A DNA stretch of 64,000 nucleotides from Methylobacterium marchantiae (GTDB lineage Bacteria > Pseudomonadota > Alphaproteobacteria > Rhizobiales > Beijerinckiaceae): assembly GCF_022179405.1 (NCBI RefSeq), contig NZ_BPQT01000026.1, forward strand, positions 90,709-154,708, in the 5' to 3' direction. The translations under genes and the position numbers were made by a program. Below are positions 44,400 through 54,000 of the stretch, one piece after another; positions within the stretch are counted from its first letter, which is position 1; every line of letters starts with the position of its first letter. Below the pieces are notes generated by a model. That model had not been told where the DNA came from. It worked only from the letters and a program-made list of their open reading frames with translations, and searched no databases.

Positions 44400-45590
44400 A
44401 TGATGAGTGCAGCGGCTTCTCGCCGATCATCCGGGCTCCGCTCCATGAGACTCATCTTCACCGCTGGCGCCTTGCCGATCTTGTCAGCCCTGTCTTTCTC
44501 TCCGACGGGCGCCGTCGGCCAGATCGCCGCCCAACCCACGATCCGGATTGGGCTCTCGCTCCCCCTTACCGGGTCGGACGCCGCCTTCGGCCAAGGCCTC
44601 CGGGCGGGAGCCGAACAGGCGGCGGCGGATCTCAACCGTGCCGCCGGCACGACGGGCCGGAAGATCACCCTCGTGGTCGCCGACGATGCCGGTGAGGGCA
44701 AGCAGGGGCTCGCCGCGGCGCGGAAATTCGCGTCGGATCGAATCTCTCTCGTGGTCGGACCGTTTAACGCCACCGTAGCCGCAGCGGTGCTGCCGGCCTA
44801 CGAAGAGGCGGGGATCGTCGCGGTGGCTCCCGGCATCACTTGGCCGGGACTGACCACTCGCGGAGCGCAAAACATCTTCCGCATCGGCGGCAGCGATGCC
44901 GAACAGGGACCGATCGCAGCGAGCTATCTCGCCGAGCAGTTCCGCGGCCGGCGGATCGGCCTCGTCCACGACAAGAGCACCTTCGGCCGCGGCCTCGTCG
45001 ACGACGTCGCCCGCATTCTCAAGGCGAGCGGACAGACAGAGGCGGCGTTCGAGAGCCTGAGTCGCGGCGACAAGGACGTCTCCGCCCTCGTCGCTCGCCT
45101 GAAGCGCGCGCAGGTCGAGGTGATCTATTTCGGCGGTCTTGCTCCGGAAGCGGGCCTCCTGATCCGGACCCTGCGTGAGGCCGGCATCGCAGCCCCCCTC
45201 GTCGGCAGCGATGGCTTGCTCGACAAGGATTTCGCTACCGCAGCGGGCCCCGCCGCCGAGGGGACGGTGATGACCGCCCTGCCCGAGCCGCGAAAACTGC
45301 CCGAACCCAAGGGCTCGGCTGCCAAGCCCAAGACGGCCGAAGCAGACATGGTCGCAGCGCAGGGCTACGCGGCGGTCGAGATCCTCAAGCAGGTCGTAGA
45401 CCAAGCGAAATCGACAGAAGGCAGTCGAGTAGCCGCGGTCCTTCATGGGGGCGCGTCCCTGAAGACGGTCCTCGGAGAGATCGCCTTCGACGCAAGGGGC
45501 AATTCCAGGGGGGCCGGCTATGCGCTACAGGTCTGGAAGAAGACACCGGACGGCCGGATCGACTACGCGGGCAACGGCATCGCGCCCTGA
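44400..45590 (+). CDS. Periplasmic substrate-binding protein (leucine-binding type)
   Basis: The 396-residue protein has a signal peptide (RLIFTAGALPILSALSFS, cut near GAVGQIAAQ) and a Peripla_BP_6 domain: IRIGLSLPLTGSDAAFGQGL, VVGPFNATVAAAVLPAYEEA, NIFRIGGSDAEQGPIAASYL and GLVHDKSTFGRGLVDDV. It binds a small molecule such as a branched-chain amino acid for an ABC importer, but no permease or ATPase is near. ATG 44400 or 44445 may be the start. It is divergent from the split xdhC. Confidence 0.88.
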   Translation: MMSAAASRRSSGLRSMRLIFTAGALPILSALSFSPTGAVGQIAAQPTIRIGLSLPLTGSDAAFGQGLRAGAEQAAADLNRAAGTTGRKITLVVADDAGEGKQGLAAARKFASDRISLVVGPFNATVAAAVLPAYEEAGIVAVAPGITWPGLTTRGAQNIFRIGGSDAEQGPIAASYLAEQFRGRRIGLVHDKSTFGRGLVDDVARILKASGQTEAAFESLSRGDKDVSALVARLKRAQVEVIYFGGLAPEAGLLIRTLREAGIAAPLVGSDGLLDKDFATAAGPAAEGTVMTALPEPRKLPEPKGSAAKPKTAEADMVAAQGYAAVEILKQVVDQAKSTEGSRVAAVLHGGASLKTVLGEIAFDARGNSRGAGYALQVWKKTPDGRIDYAGNGIAP

Positions 45591-45911
45591 AGCGGACGGA
45601 AGGCCCGCCGGCCCACCCGGACGGGAAGGTTGTCGCTACCGCAGATGCAGACATAGCTGGCGCGGTGATCCGTCAGTTGAATGATCCGCGAAGATTTCCG
45701 GGTACCAGGACAGCAGGTGCTTTTCTGTCGACGGGACAGCGTTCCCGGCGGTAAAAGCTTGCTTACGGCGCGCGCGAACATTATGTCCTGCCGACGCTCG
45801 CTGGTGTTGCGCATCCGATGGGATCGGACCCGCCGCCCGTAGTGTTTTGCCGAACGGCTTCGTTTTGTGTCCCGGAATGCCCCGTTCTGGCGTTCCGGCT
45901 GGAGAGTGTGG
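45591..45911. other. Intergenic region before infA paralogue
   Basis: I see no gene in these 321 bases. Short frames on both strands lack protein character. The promoter of the IF-1 paralogue should lie here; no clear boxes could be assigned. Confidence 0.45.
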
Positions 45912-46184
45912 ATGGCGAAAGAAGAGTTGATGCAGTTCGACGGTCTCGTGATCGAGATCCTGCCGGACGCACGCTACCGCGTGCAGCTCGACCAGGGCCA
46001 CGAGATCGTGGCCTACACGGCCGGCAAGATGAAGAAGAACCGCATCAAGACTCTGGCCGGCGACCGCGTCACCGTCGAGATGTCCCCCTACGATCTCGAG
46101 AAGGGCCGCCTCGTGTTCCGCCACAAGGACGAGCGCTCCTCCGGCCCGCGTCCGCCGATCCGCGGACAGTTCCGCCGCCGCTGA
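45912..46184 (+). CDS. infA: Translation initiation factor IF-1 paralogue with basic tail
   Basis: The 90-residue protein is an S1/OB-fold IF-1: [59 protein letters not shown]. Normal IF-1 ends after about 72 residues; here an extra basic, Pro/Arg-rich tail ([18 protein letters not shown]) follows. Several core positions also differ from the usual alphaproteobacterial IF-1 (M7, D10, Y22, Y34), so I take it for a second, specialised copy. GGAGAG precedes the ATG. It should bind the 30S A site. Confidence 0.88.
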   Translation: MAKEELMQFDGLVIEILPDARYRVQLDQGHEIVAYTAGKMKKNRIKTLAGDRVTVEMSPYDLEKGRLVFRHKDERSSGPRPPIRGQFRRR

Positions 46185-46196
46185 GCGACAGCGCTG

Positions 46197-46217
46197 ACGG
46201 ACATCGTGACTGTCCGT
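46197..46217. terminator. Hairpin between convergent genes
   Basis: ACGGACA at 46197-46203 pairs with TGTCCGT at 46211-46217 (7-bp stem, 7-nt loop). It lies just after the infA paralogue and reaches the stop codon of the convergent small gene, so it may end transcription from one or both sides. Confidence 0.45.
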
Positions 46218-46453
46218 TAGGGACAGAGGATCTTCACGAAAGCAGCGCCTGCGCTGAAGAACGCGGCTCCGGCAGCCATGCCGGACGGCGCGATCTGCCA
46301 GGGTGCCAGCATACGATCGCGATCCAGCTTCAGTGCTTCGACCATGAGTTTCTTCTGCTCGGCGACGAATTTTTCGCTCTCTTCGCGCGCTCGCCGAATG
46401 CGGCCAAGCTGATCTTCGAGATCGGACGTCAGCGGGCTTATGGCGTCGGCCAT
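46217..46453 (-). CDS. Small membrane protein with N-terminal helix (78 aa)
   Basis: The 78-residue protein has a charged, heptad-like helix (LEDQLGRIRRAREESEKFVA, then EQKKLMVEALKLDRDRML) and one C-terminal membrane segment (GMAAGAAFFSAGAAFVKIL). AAGGAG lies before the ATG. It looks like a real, membrane-anchored coiled-coil protein, but I recognise no family. It is convergent with the IF-1 paralogue. Confidence 0.65.
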   Translation of the reverse strand: MADAISPLTSDLEDQLGRIRRAREESEKFVAEQKKLMVEALKLDRDRMLAPWQIAPSGMAAGAAFFSAGAAFVKILCP

Positions 46454-46526
46454 CCAGATACTCCTTCGTCACGCGACCACCCGATAAGCATCAGCGCAGA
46501 TCAAGCCGCGAGGGTGAGTTCGGCAT

Positions 46527-48779
46527 CTACTTCCCGAACCGATCGAATTTCGGGAAGCTGCGGGTCATCAGCGTGCCAGCCTCGGCCCGGTGGCCCATCC
46601 ACTTCTCCAGCAGAACCGCATTGGCGAGCCGCTCCTGGCCTGCGCTGTCGCGCCAGGGCAGGCCCTCGGCCAGGGTGAAGACATGGGCGTCCGTCAGCGT
46701 GCTCTGGCGGCAGCGCTGCAGGCGCACTCCCTTGCCGCGTGACAATTCCGGCAGCTCGGAGAGAGGAAACACCAACAACAGTCGGTCGGCGCTGCAGACC
46801 GCGACGTGATCGCCGACGCTCGCCGGCACGAGCAGTCGCGCCTCTGATGGCTCGTCGAGGCCCATAATCCCCTTGCCCTTGCGGGTATTCGCCACCAGCG
46901 CGTCGGCCGGGGCAAGGAAGCCACGCCCATCCGAGCCTGCGACCAGAAGTTTGCCGCTGGGCTGATACGCCAGGGCGGCGACGATCTCGGCCCCATCGTC
47001 GAAATCCACCATCAGCCGGATCGGATCACCGAAGCCGCGACCGCCGGGAAGCTTGGCGGCCTCCAGCGTGAACACCTTGCCGTTCGAGGCAAGGACCAAG
47101 ATCTTGGCCGTCGTCTCACTGAGGAACGAGATCTTCAGCCCATCGTCACCCTTGAAGGCGACGCCGGACAGGTCGGCCACATGCCCCTTCAAGGCCCGGA
47201 TCCAGCCTTTGTTGGAGACGATAACGGTGATCGGCTCGCGCTCCACCATGGCGGAGGTGAAATCGATCCCGGCGGTGTCGGGAGGATTCTCCAGGGTAGT
47301 GCGGCGGGCGCCGAGTTTGGTCTCGGGGCCGAAGGTCTTCTTCACTGCGCGGATCTGCTTGGTGATGTCAGACCATTGCAGCTTCTCGGAGCCGAGCAGC
47401 TCCTCCAGCCCATCCTTCTCCTTGGTCAGCGTATCGAGCTCGCGCTTCAGCTCCATCTCCTCGAGCTTGCGCAGGGAGCGCAGGCGCGTGTCGAGGATGG
47501 CGTTGGCCTGGAGCTCGGTGAGCTCGAAGCGCTTCATCAGGGACGGCTTCGGCTCATCCTCTTCGCGGATGATGCGGATCACCTCGTCGAGATCGAGATA
47601 GACGATAAGGAGGCCGCCGAGGATTTCGAGGCGGCGTTCGATCTGGGCGAGGCGATGGAGCGAGCGCCGTTGCAGCACCACGCGCCGATGGTCGAGCCAT
47701 TCGCGCAAAGCCTCCGCCAAACCGATGACGCGGGGCACGAGGCCGCCCACCAGGACGTTCATGTTGAGCGGGATGCGAGCTTCGAGTTCGGTGAGCCGGA
47801 ACACCGATTCCATCAGGATCACCGGGTCGACGCTGCGTGAGCGCGGCTCCAGCACCACGCGGACGTCCTCGGCCGATTCGTCACGCACGTCGGCGAGCAG
47901 CGGCAGCTTCTTCTCCTGGAGGAGTTCCGCGAGCTTCTCGATGAGCCTGGCCTTCGGCACGCCGTAGGGAATCTCGGTGACGACGATGGTCCAAGTGCCG
48001 CGCCCCGTATCCTCCTTCGCCCAGCGTGCCCGCACGCGAAAACCGCCGCGTCCGGTGCGGTAGGCCTCGGCGATCGACTCGGCGCTATCGATGAGGATGC
48101 CGCCGGTGGGGAAGTCCGGCCCCTTCACGAAGGTGAGGAGTTGGGCCGAGCTCGCCTCGCGATGGCCGATGAGGTAGAGCGCCGCGTCGCAGAGTTCGGC
48201 CGCGTTATGCGGCGGGATCGAGGTGGCCATGCCCACAGCGATGCCCTGAGAGCCGTTGGCGAGCAGGTTCGGGAAAGCGGCAGGCAGGACGATGGGCTCG
48301 TCCTTCTCGCCGTTGTAGGACGGCCGGAAATCGACCGTGTCCTCGTCGATGCCGTCGAGGAGCAGGCGTGCCACTTCCGTGAGACGCGCCTCGGTGTAGC
48401 GGTAGGCGGCCGGACCGTCGCCGTCGATATTGCCGAAATTGCCTTGGCCGTCGACGAGCGGATAGCGCTGAGCGAAATCCTGGGAGAGACGCACCAGAGC
48501 GTCGTAGATCGCCTGGTCGCCGTGAGGATGGAAGTCGCCCATCACGTCGCCGACGATCTTCGCGCATTTCTTGAAGGCGGTGTTGGGATCGAGCCTCAGC
48601 AGCCGCATGCCGTAGAGGATGCGTCGATGGACCGGCTTGAGGCCGTCGCGGGCATCGGGCAGCGCCCGGTTCATGATGGTGGAGAGCGCATAGGCGAAGT
48701 AGCGCTCTTCCAGCGCCGACTTCAGTTCGACGCTTTCGATACCGTCGGATCCCGACGGTGGATCGAAGGGCTGGCCCAT
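46527..48779 (-). CDS. parC: DNA topoisomerase IV subunit A ParC
   Basis: The 750-residue subunit cuts and rejoins DNA to unlink daughter chromosomes, with ParE. The N-terminal region has [37 protein letters not shown] and the catalytic Tyr128 in [10 protein letters not shown]. The C-terminal blades ([40 protein letters not shown]) are those of ParC, not GyrA; the strict GyrA box is absent. The position of E. coli Ser80 is Gln89 and that of Glu84 is Asp93, common in alphaproteobacteria. parE is not in the window. Confidence 0.96.
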   Translation of the reverse strand: MGQPFDPPSGSDGIESVELKSALEERYFAYALSTIMNRALPDARDGLKPVHRRILYGMRLLRLDPNTAFKKCAKIVGDVMGDFHPHGDQAIYDALVRLSQDFAQRYPLVDGQGNFGNIDGDGPAAYRYTEARLTEVARLLLDGIDEDTVDFRPSYNGEKDEPIVLPAAFPNLLANGSQGIAVGMATSIPPHNAAELCDAALYLIGHREASSAQLLTFVKGPDFPTGGILIDSAESIAEAYRTGRGGFRVRARWAKEDTGRGTWTIVVTEIPYGVPKARLIEKLAELLQEKKLPLLADVRDESAEDVRVVLEPRSRSVDPVILMESVFRLTELEARIPLNMNVLVGGLVPRVIGLAEALREWLDHRRVVLQRRSLHRLAQIERRLEILGGLLIVYLDLDEVIRIIREEDEPKPSLMKRFELTELQANAILDTRLRSLRKLEEMELKRELDTLTKEKDGLEELLGSEKLQWSDITKQIRAVKKTFGPETKLGARRTTLENPPDTAGIDFTSAMVEREPITVIVSNKGWIRALKGHVADLSGVAFKGDDGLKISFLSETTAKILVLASNGKVFTLEAAKLPGGRGFGDPIRLMVDFDDGAEIVAALAYQPSGKLLVAGSDGRGFLAPADALVANTRKGKGIMGLDEPSEARLLVPASVGDHVAVCSADRLLLVFPLSELPELSRGKGVRLQRCRQSTLTDAHVFTLAEGLPWRDSAGQERLANAVLLEKWMGHRAEAGTLMTRSFPKFDRFGK

Positions 48780-48832
48780 GACGAACTCCCGGGCCGGACA
48801 TGACCCAAATCAGAACATAAAGCGAACAGAAC

Positions 48833-49573
48833 CTAGGCGCTCTGCGTCCCCAGCGCAACGAATCGCGCCCGCTCCTCCAGAGGGGCAATGGCCCGCGGAC
48901 CCCAGATGTGCTGGTCGAGGAAATACCCCGTCAAGGTAAATCCATTGGTCACGTCCGTCTTGTCGGGAGCCATGAAGCCGGTTCGGCCATCCTCCCGATC
49001 GAGAAGGAAGCCCGGCAGCGCCAGCAGCCTGTCACGGAACGGCTCTCCGGCGGAGGCACTGACCGCCCGCCCGGTCCGGGGCGAGACGTAGATCAGGGCG
49101 TCGTTGCCGCCGGTGGCGGCGCAGGCATTGAGATCGAGGCCGAAGCCGAGGTCGGACAGGATCGCGAGTTCGAACCGCACCATGAGAAGAGGCGCGATCA
49201 CCCGATCGTCGAGATGGGCGATGAGCACACGCCCTGCCTCGTAGAGGGCGGGATGGGGATCGCGCTCGGGCAGGAGACGCAGGAGCGCTGCCATATGGGT
49301 CACCCCGTACAGGGCGAGACCTGAACCCATCAGGCGCGCGGCTACGGATTCGAGCGGCTCCACCACGAAGGCGCCGAGACTGTCGTCGAGGCGCGCGCGC
49401 CAGTTGAGGCGAACGTGATTACCCGGCTGAAGCACCGGCTGCATCCGGCGCGACCGACCACCATGGACGAGGCCGAGATGACGGCCGTGGCCTCGCGTCA
49501 TCACTTCGAGGATGACGCCCGTCTCGCCCTGCTTGCGCAGCCCCAGCACCACGCCGTCATCGGTCCATTGCAT
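48833..49573 (-). CDS. recO: DNA repair protein RecO
   Basis: The 246-residue protein helps RecR load RecA on SSB-coated DNA. It starts MQWTDDGVVLGLRKQGETGV with the OB fold, then VHGGRSRRMQPVLQPGNHV, and has the helical C-terminal domain with FELAILSDLGFGLDLNACAA. The zinc cysteines of some RecO proteins are mostly missing, as is usual in this group. It lies 53 nt upstream of parC on the same strand. Confidence 0.95.
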   Translation of the reverse strand: MQWTDDGVVLGLRKQGETGVILEVMTRGHGRHLGLVHGGRSRRMQPVLQPGNHVRLNWRARLDDSLGAFVVEPLESVAARLMGSGLALYGVTHMAALLRLLPERDPHPALYEAGRVLIAHLDDRVIAPLLMVRFELAILSDLGFGLDLNACAATGGNDALIYVSPRTGRAVSASAGEPFRDRLLALPGFLLDREDGRTGFMAPDKTDVTNGFTLTGYFLDQHIWGPRAIAPLEERARFVALGTQSA

Positions 49574-49715
49574 GGCCTCTCCATAGGACGCGGCGAAAGG
49601 GTTGGGAACGGGCGAGAATGTTGGGGAACGGACCTGGATTGCACCGTTTCATCGCTTCCCGCAGAGCGTGTGCCTCGGTAGCGTTCCTGCACAGGCCATC
49701 GAGCAGAGTGCGGTG

Positions 49716-50114
49716 ATGCAGCGCTTCGTCCGCCCTTCGTTCGGAATCGTCGTCCTGGCGCTGACGGGATGCGGTCGGCCCGATCCGGCGCCGGCGTCCG
49801 GCGCCGCCTTCACCATGCGCGAGCGGGTCGCCGCCCTGGCCCTGCGCCAGAGCACGTTCGGATCGATCTCCCTCCTTCCCGTTCGGTTCGAGCATAGCCG
49901 GATCGCCGGGCCGTTCCAGGATGACGGGCGCACGCTCTACTGCGTGTCGACCCGGATGATGGGCCGCCGCTTCCTGAAGGGCGAGAGGGCCAAGGCCGTC
50001 ATCCGCGAGGAGGTCGGCAAGCTCAGCATCCTCGAGGATGTCGACGAGGTCTGCGAGGGCCACCGGACGGAACCGTTCAAGGAACTGGAGGCGCTGGGGA
50101 ACGCAAAAATCTGA
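49716..50114 (+). CDS. Predicted lipoprotein (132 aa)
   Basis: The N-terminus (MQRFVRPSFGIVVLALTGC) is a lipoprotein signal with lipobox LTGC, Cys19 being the lipidated residue. The mature part is a small mixed domain with CVSTRMMGRRFLKGERAKAV and a second pair of cysteines that may form a disulfide. The family is not recognised. ATG at 49716 is chosen over the longer frame because of the signal. It is divergent from recO. Confidence 0.7.
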   Translation: MQRFVRPSFGIVVLALTGCGRPDPAPASGAAFTMRERVAALALRQSTFGSISLLPVRFEHSRIAGPFQDDGRTLYCVSTRMMGRRFLKGERAKAVIREEVGKLSILEDVDEVCEGHRTEPFKELEALGNAKI

Positions 50115-50172
50115 GGACATCAATCATTATAATGGGTTGCCTGTGCCGGCCGGTGATGCTCCGATACGGGCC

Positions 50173-50856
50173 ATGCCGCATCGCCCCCTCTCCCTCACCC
50201 TCGATCTCATCGCCCGCGCCCATCCGACTCCCGTCGCCGACGATGCGAGCGCCCTGAATCTCCTCACCGATCTCGATCTCGCGCCCGGCCTCGACCGGAT
50301 GCTCCATGGCCGGCCGACGGAGGGGGACGGGCTCTGGGTGTTCGGCTACGGCTCGCTGATCTGGCAGCCGGAATTCGCCGTGGCCGAGCAGCGCATCGGC
50401 ACGGTGCGGGGCTATCACCGGCGCTTCTGCCTGTTGCAGCGGCGTTTTCGCGGAAGCCGCGACAGGCCGGGCCTAGTCCTCGCCCTCGACCGGGGTGGGA
50501 TCTGCCGGGGAATCGTGTTTCGCCTCAAAGGGTTGGATCCGGCCGCGACCCTGATGCCGGTCTGGCGGCGCGAGATGCGCGGCAGCGGCTACGAGGGGCG
50601 CTGGGTGGTGGTGGAAACGGCTAAGGGCCCGGTCACAGCGCTGACTTTCGTGGTCAATCGGGCCAGCGATCGCTATACCGGGCGCCTCGCCGAGGAGGCG
50701 ATCGCCGACCGGATCGCCACCGGCGCCGGGCATCTCGGCCCGAGCGCGGAATATCTCTACCGAACGGTGCAGGCCTGCGCCGAGGCCGGCATCCTCGACG
50801 ACCATCTCTGGCGGCTGCAGCACCTCGTAGCGGAACGCCTGGAGGCGGCGCCCTAG
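50173..50856 (+). CDS. ChaC-like gamma-glutamylcyclotransferase
   Basis: The 227-residue protein has the ChaC fold: WVFGYGSLIWQPEF near 56-69, the RRFCLLQ strand, RPGLVLALDRGGICRGIVFR, and the catalytic glutamate in VWRREM. ChaC enzymes split glutathione into 5-oxoproline and Cys-Gly. The N-terminal ~50 residues are an extension. It is 58 nt after the lipoprotein gene on the same strand. Cytoplasmic. Confidence 0.88.
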   Translation: MPHRPLSLTLDLIARAHPTPVADDASALNLLTDLDLAPGLDRMLHGRPTEGDGLWVFGYGSLIWQPEFAVAEQRIGTVRGYHRRFCLLQRRFRGSRDRPGLVLALDRGGICRGIVFRLKGLDPAATLMPVWRREMRGSGYEGRWVVVETAKGPVTALTFVVNRASDRYTGRLAEEAIADRIATGAGHLGPSAEYLYRTVQACAEAGILDDHLWRLQHLVAERLEAAP

Positions 50857-51073
50857 GGGACCAACTCCTTCCCGCATCTCGCTTTTTGCAAGACGCCAGA
50901 CGTCCCCGAACCCGCCGAAAGTCCTGCGGCCGATGCCCCGCCGGTCCGTGTCCGATGGGGGACGCTTCCTCAACGCACAGGTGCGCGCGGGCGAATTTCG
51001 GCGCATCCTCTCCCCTTGGGTGAGCGCCGGGGAGCGGCGGCCGCCCGGAGCATCGGCGGGACGGTCTCGACCC

Positions 51074-54000
51074 ATGAACAACGGTCCACGCCCTTCGATA
51101 ATTTCACCGGATTCGAGGCCGCCTTTTGCGGGATTTCAAGGGCCTTCGATGCGGATCGGAGAGCTCCGGTACCGGATTCGTGCCGCCCATCGCCGCCCCG
51201 AACCCGAATGCCTCGGCGCGCTGATCGAGACGGCGGCCCAGAGCCCGGCCGAGGACGCCGCGGCGACGCATCTGGCGAGGCACCTCGTCGCGACCCTGCG
51301 TGCGAGGGGCGCGCGCGGACCGGTCGAGCAGCTGATGCGCGAATTCAGCCTGTCGAGCGCCGAGGGCGTCGCCCTGATGTGCCTCGCCGAGGCGCTCCTG
51401 CGAATCCCCGATGCGTCGAGCCGCGACGCGCTGATTCGCGACAAGATCGGTCATGGCGATTGGTGGTCGCATCTCGGCCACGCCTCGTCGGTCTTCGCGG
51501 GCGCCGCGACCTGGGGGCTCGCGGTGACCGGGCGGGTCGTCGGCCCCGAGGAGGAGGCCGGGCTTCCGGCGGCGCTGACGCGGGTCCTGAGGCGGGCGGG
51601 CGAACCCGCCATCCGCATGGGCGTCGATCTGGCGATGCGGATGCTCGGCGGCCAGTTCGTCACCGGCCGCAGCATCGCCGAGGCGCTGCGCAACAGCCGG
51701 CACCGGGAGGCCAAGGGCTTCCGATACTCCTACGACATGCTCGGCGAGGCGGCGCGGACCGCCGACGATGCCGCCCGCTACGGCCGGGATTATGCCGGCG
51801 CCATCGCGGCGATCGGCGTGGCCTCCGCCGGGCGCGGCGTGCTCGCCGGGCCGGGCATCTCGGTCAAGCTCTCCGCCCTGCATCCGCGCTACGAGCGGGC
51901 TAAGCGCGAGCTTGTGATGGGCGAGCTCCTGCCACGGCTGGCGGACCTCGCCCTCGCCGCCTGCCGCCACGATATCGGCTTCAACATCGATGCCGAGGAG
52001 GCCGACCGGCTCGACCTCTCCCTCGATCTCCTCGAAGCCCTGGCGATGGACGAGCGGCTCGCCGGCTGGGACGGCCTCGGATTCGTGGTCCAGGCCTACC
52101 AGAAGCGCGCTGTCCCGGTGCTGGACTTCCTCATCGACCTCGCCCGGCGGAGCGGGCACCGCCTCATGGTCCGGCTGGTCAAGGGCGCGTACTGGGATTC
52201 CGAGATCAAGCGCGCCCAGGTCGACGGGCTCGACGATTTTCCGGTCTTCACCCGCAAGGTCCATACCGACCTGTCCTATCTCGCCTGCGCCCGCAGGCTG
52301 CTGGCGGCCGGGGACGCGGTGTTCCCGCAATTCGCCACCCACAATGCCCGCACGCTCGCCGATATCGTCGCCATGGCGGGCCCGGACTTCCAGCCCGGCG
52401 CTTACGAGTTCCAGTGCCTGCACGGCATGGGCGAGACGCTCTACGACGAGGTGGTCGGCGGCACGCTGCTCGACCGGCCCTGCCGGATCTACGCACCGGT
52501 GGGCACGCACGAGACCCTGCTCGCCTATCTGGTCCGGCGGCTTCTCGAGAACGGCGCCAATTCCTCCTTCGTCAACCGGATCGCCGACCCCGCCGTGCTG
52601 GTGGACGAGCTCGTCGCCAATCCCCTGGCGCGGGCGCGCCGTGTCGTACCACCGGGCTCGGCCCATCCGGGGATCGCCCTGCCGCGAGACCTCTTCGCGG
52701 GGATGCGGGCGAATTCGCGGGGCCTCGACCTCGCCGACGAGGACGTGCTCGCAGACCTCGGACCGAGCCTGATCCGGGGCGCGGCGACGCCCCGCCTGTG
52801 CCGGCCGATCCCGGGGGAGATCGGCGATGGCGCGCCCCGCGCCGTGCTCAACCCGGCCGACGGGAACGATCTCGTCGGCCACGTGGTCGAGGCCGATGCC
52901 GCGACCGTCGATGCGGCCATCGCGCGGGCAAGGTCGGCGGCGCCCGCCTGGGCGGCGACACCGCCATCCCGGCGGGCCGCGATCCTCGCTTCGGCGGCCG
53001 ACCTGATCGAGGAGCGCCGCGACGCCTTCCTGGGCCTGCTGGTGCGGGAAGCCGGCAAGTCCCTCGCCAACGCCGTCGGCGAGATCCGCGAGGCGGTGGA
53101 TTTCCTGCGCTATTACGCGGCCCAGGCGGCGGGTTTCGAGGCGGCGACCCATCGCCCCCTCGGTTCGGTCGCCTGTATCAGCCCATGGAACTTCCCGCTC
53201 GCCATCTTCACCGGGCAGGTGGCGGCGGCCCTCGCGGCGGGCAATGCCGTCCTCGCCAAGCCGGCCGAGGAGACGCCCCTCGTGGCCGGGCTGGCGGTGG
53301 AGATCCTGCGCGAGGCGGGGATTCCCGACGGCGTGCTCGCCCTCCTGCCCGGAGAGGGTGCGGTCGGCGCGCGGCTCGTCGCCGATCCGCGCGTGGAGGG
53401 GGTGATGTTCACCGGCTCCACCGAGGTCGCCAAGCGCATCCAGGCCGAGTTGGCCGGGCGCCTCGGGCCGGAGGGTAGGCCGATCCCGTTCGTCGCCGAG
53501 ACCGGCGGCCAGAACGTCCTGATCGTCGATTCCTCCGCCCTGCCCGAGCAGGTGGTCGCCGATGTCCTCGCCTCGGCCTTCGATTCCGCCGGCCAGCGCT
53601 GCTCGGCGCTGCGCGTGCTGTGCCTGCAGGAAGAGATCGCCGACCGCGTCCTCGCGATGCTGAAGGGCGCCATGGCCGAGTTGAGCATCGGCAATCCCGA
53701 CCGGCTCGCCACCGATATCGGGCCGGTCATCAGCGAGGCCTCGCGGCGGACCATCGAGGCGCATGTGGCGCGGATGCGGGAGCGCGGACACGAGGTCCAC
53801 CGGCTGCCGCTGCCGCCTTCCTGCGCGACGGGCCATTTCGTCCCGCCGACCCTCATCGCCATCGACGGGATCGGCGATCTCCTCGGCGAGGTCTTCGGAC
53901 CCGTGCTCCACGTCCTGCGCACCAGACGCGACGCTCTCGACGACCTCGTCACCGCCATCGACGAGACCGGCTACGGTCTGACCTTCGGCGTGCACAGCCG

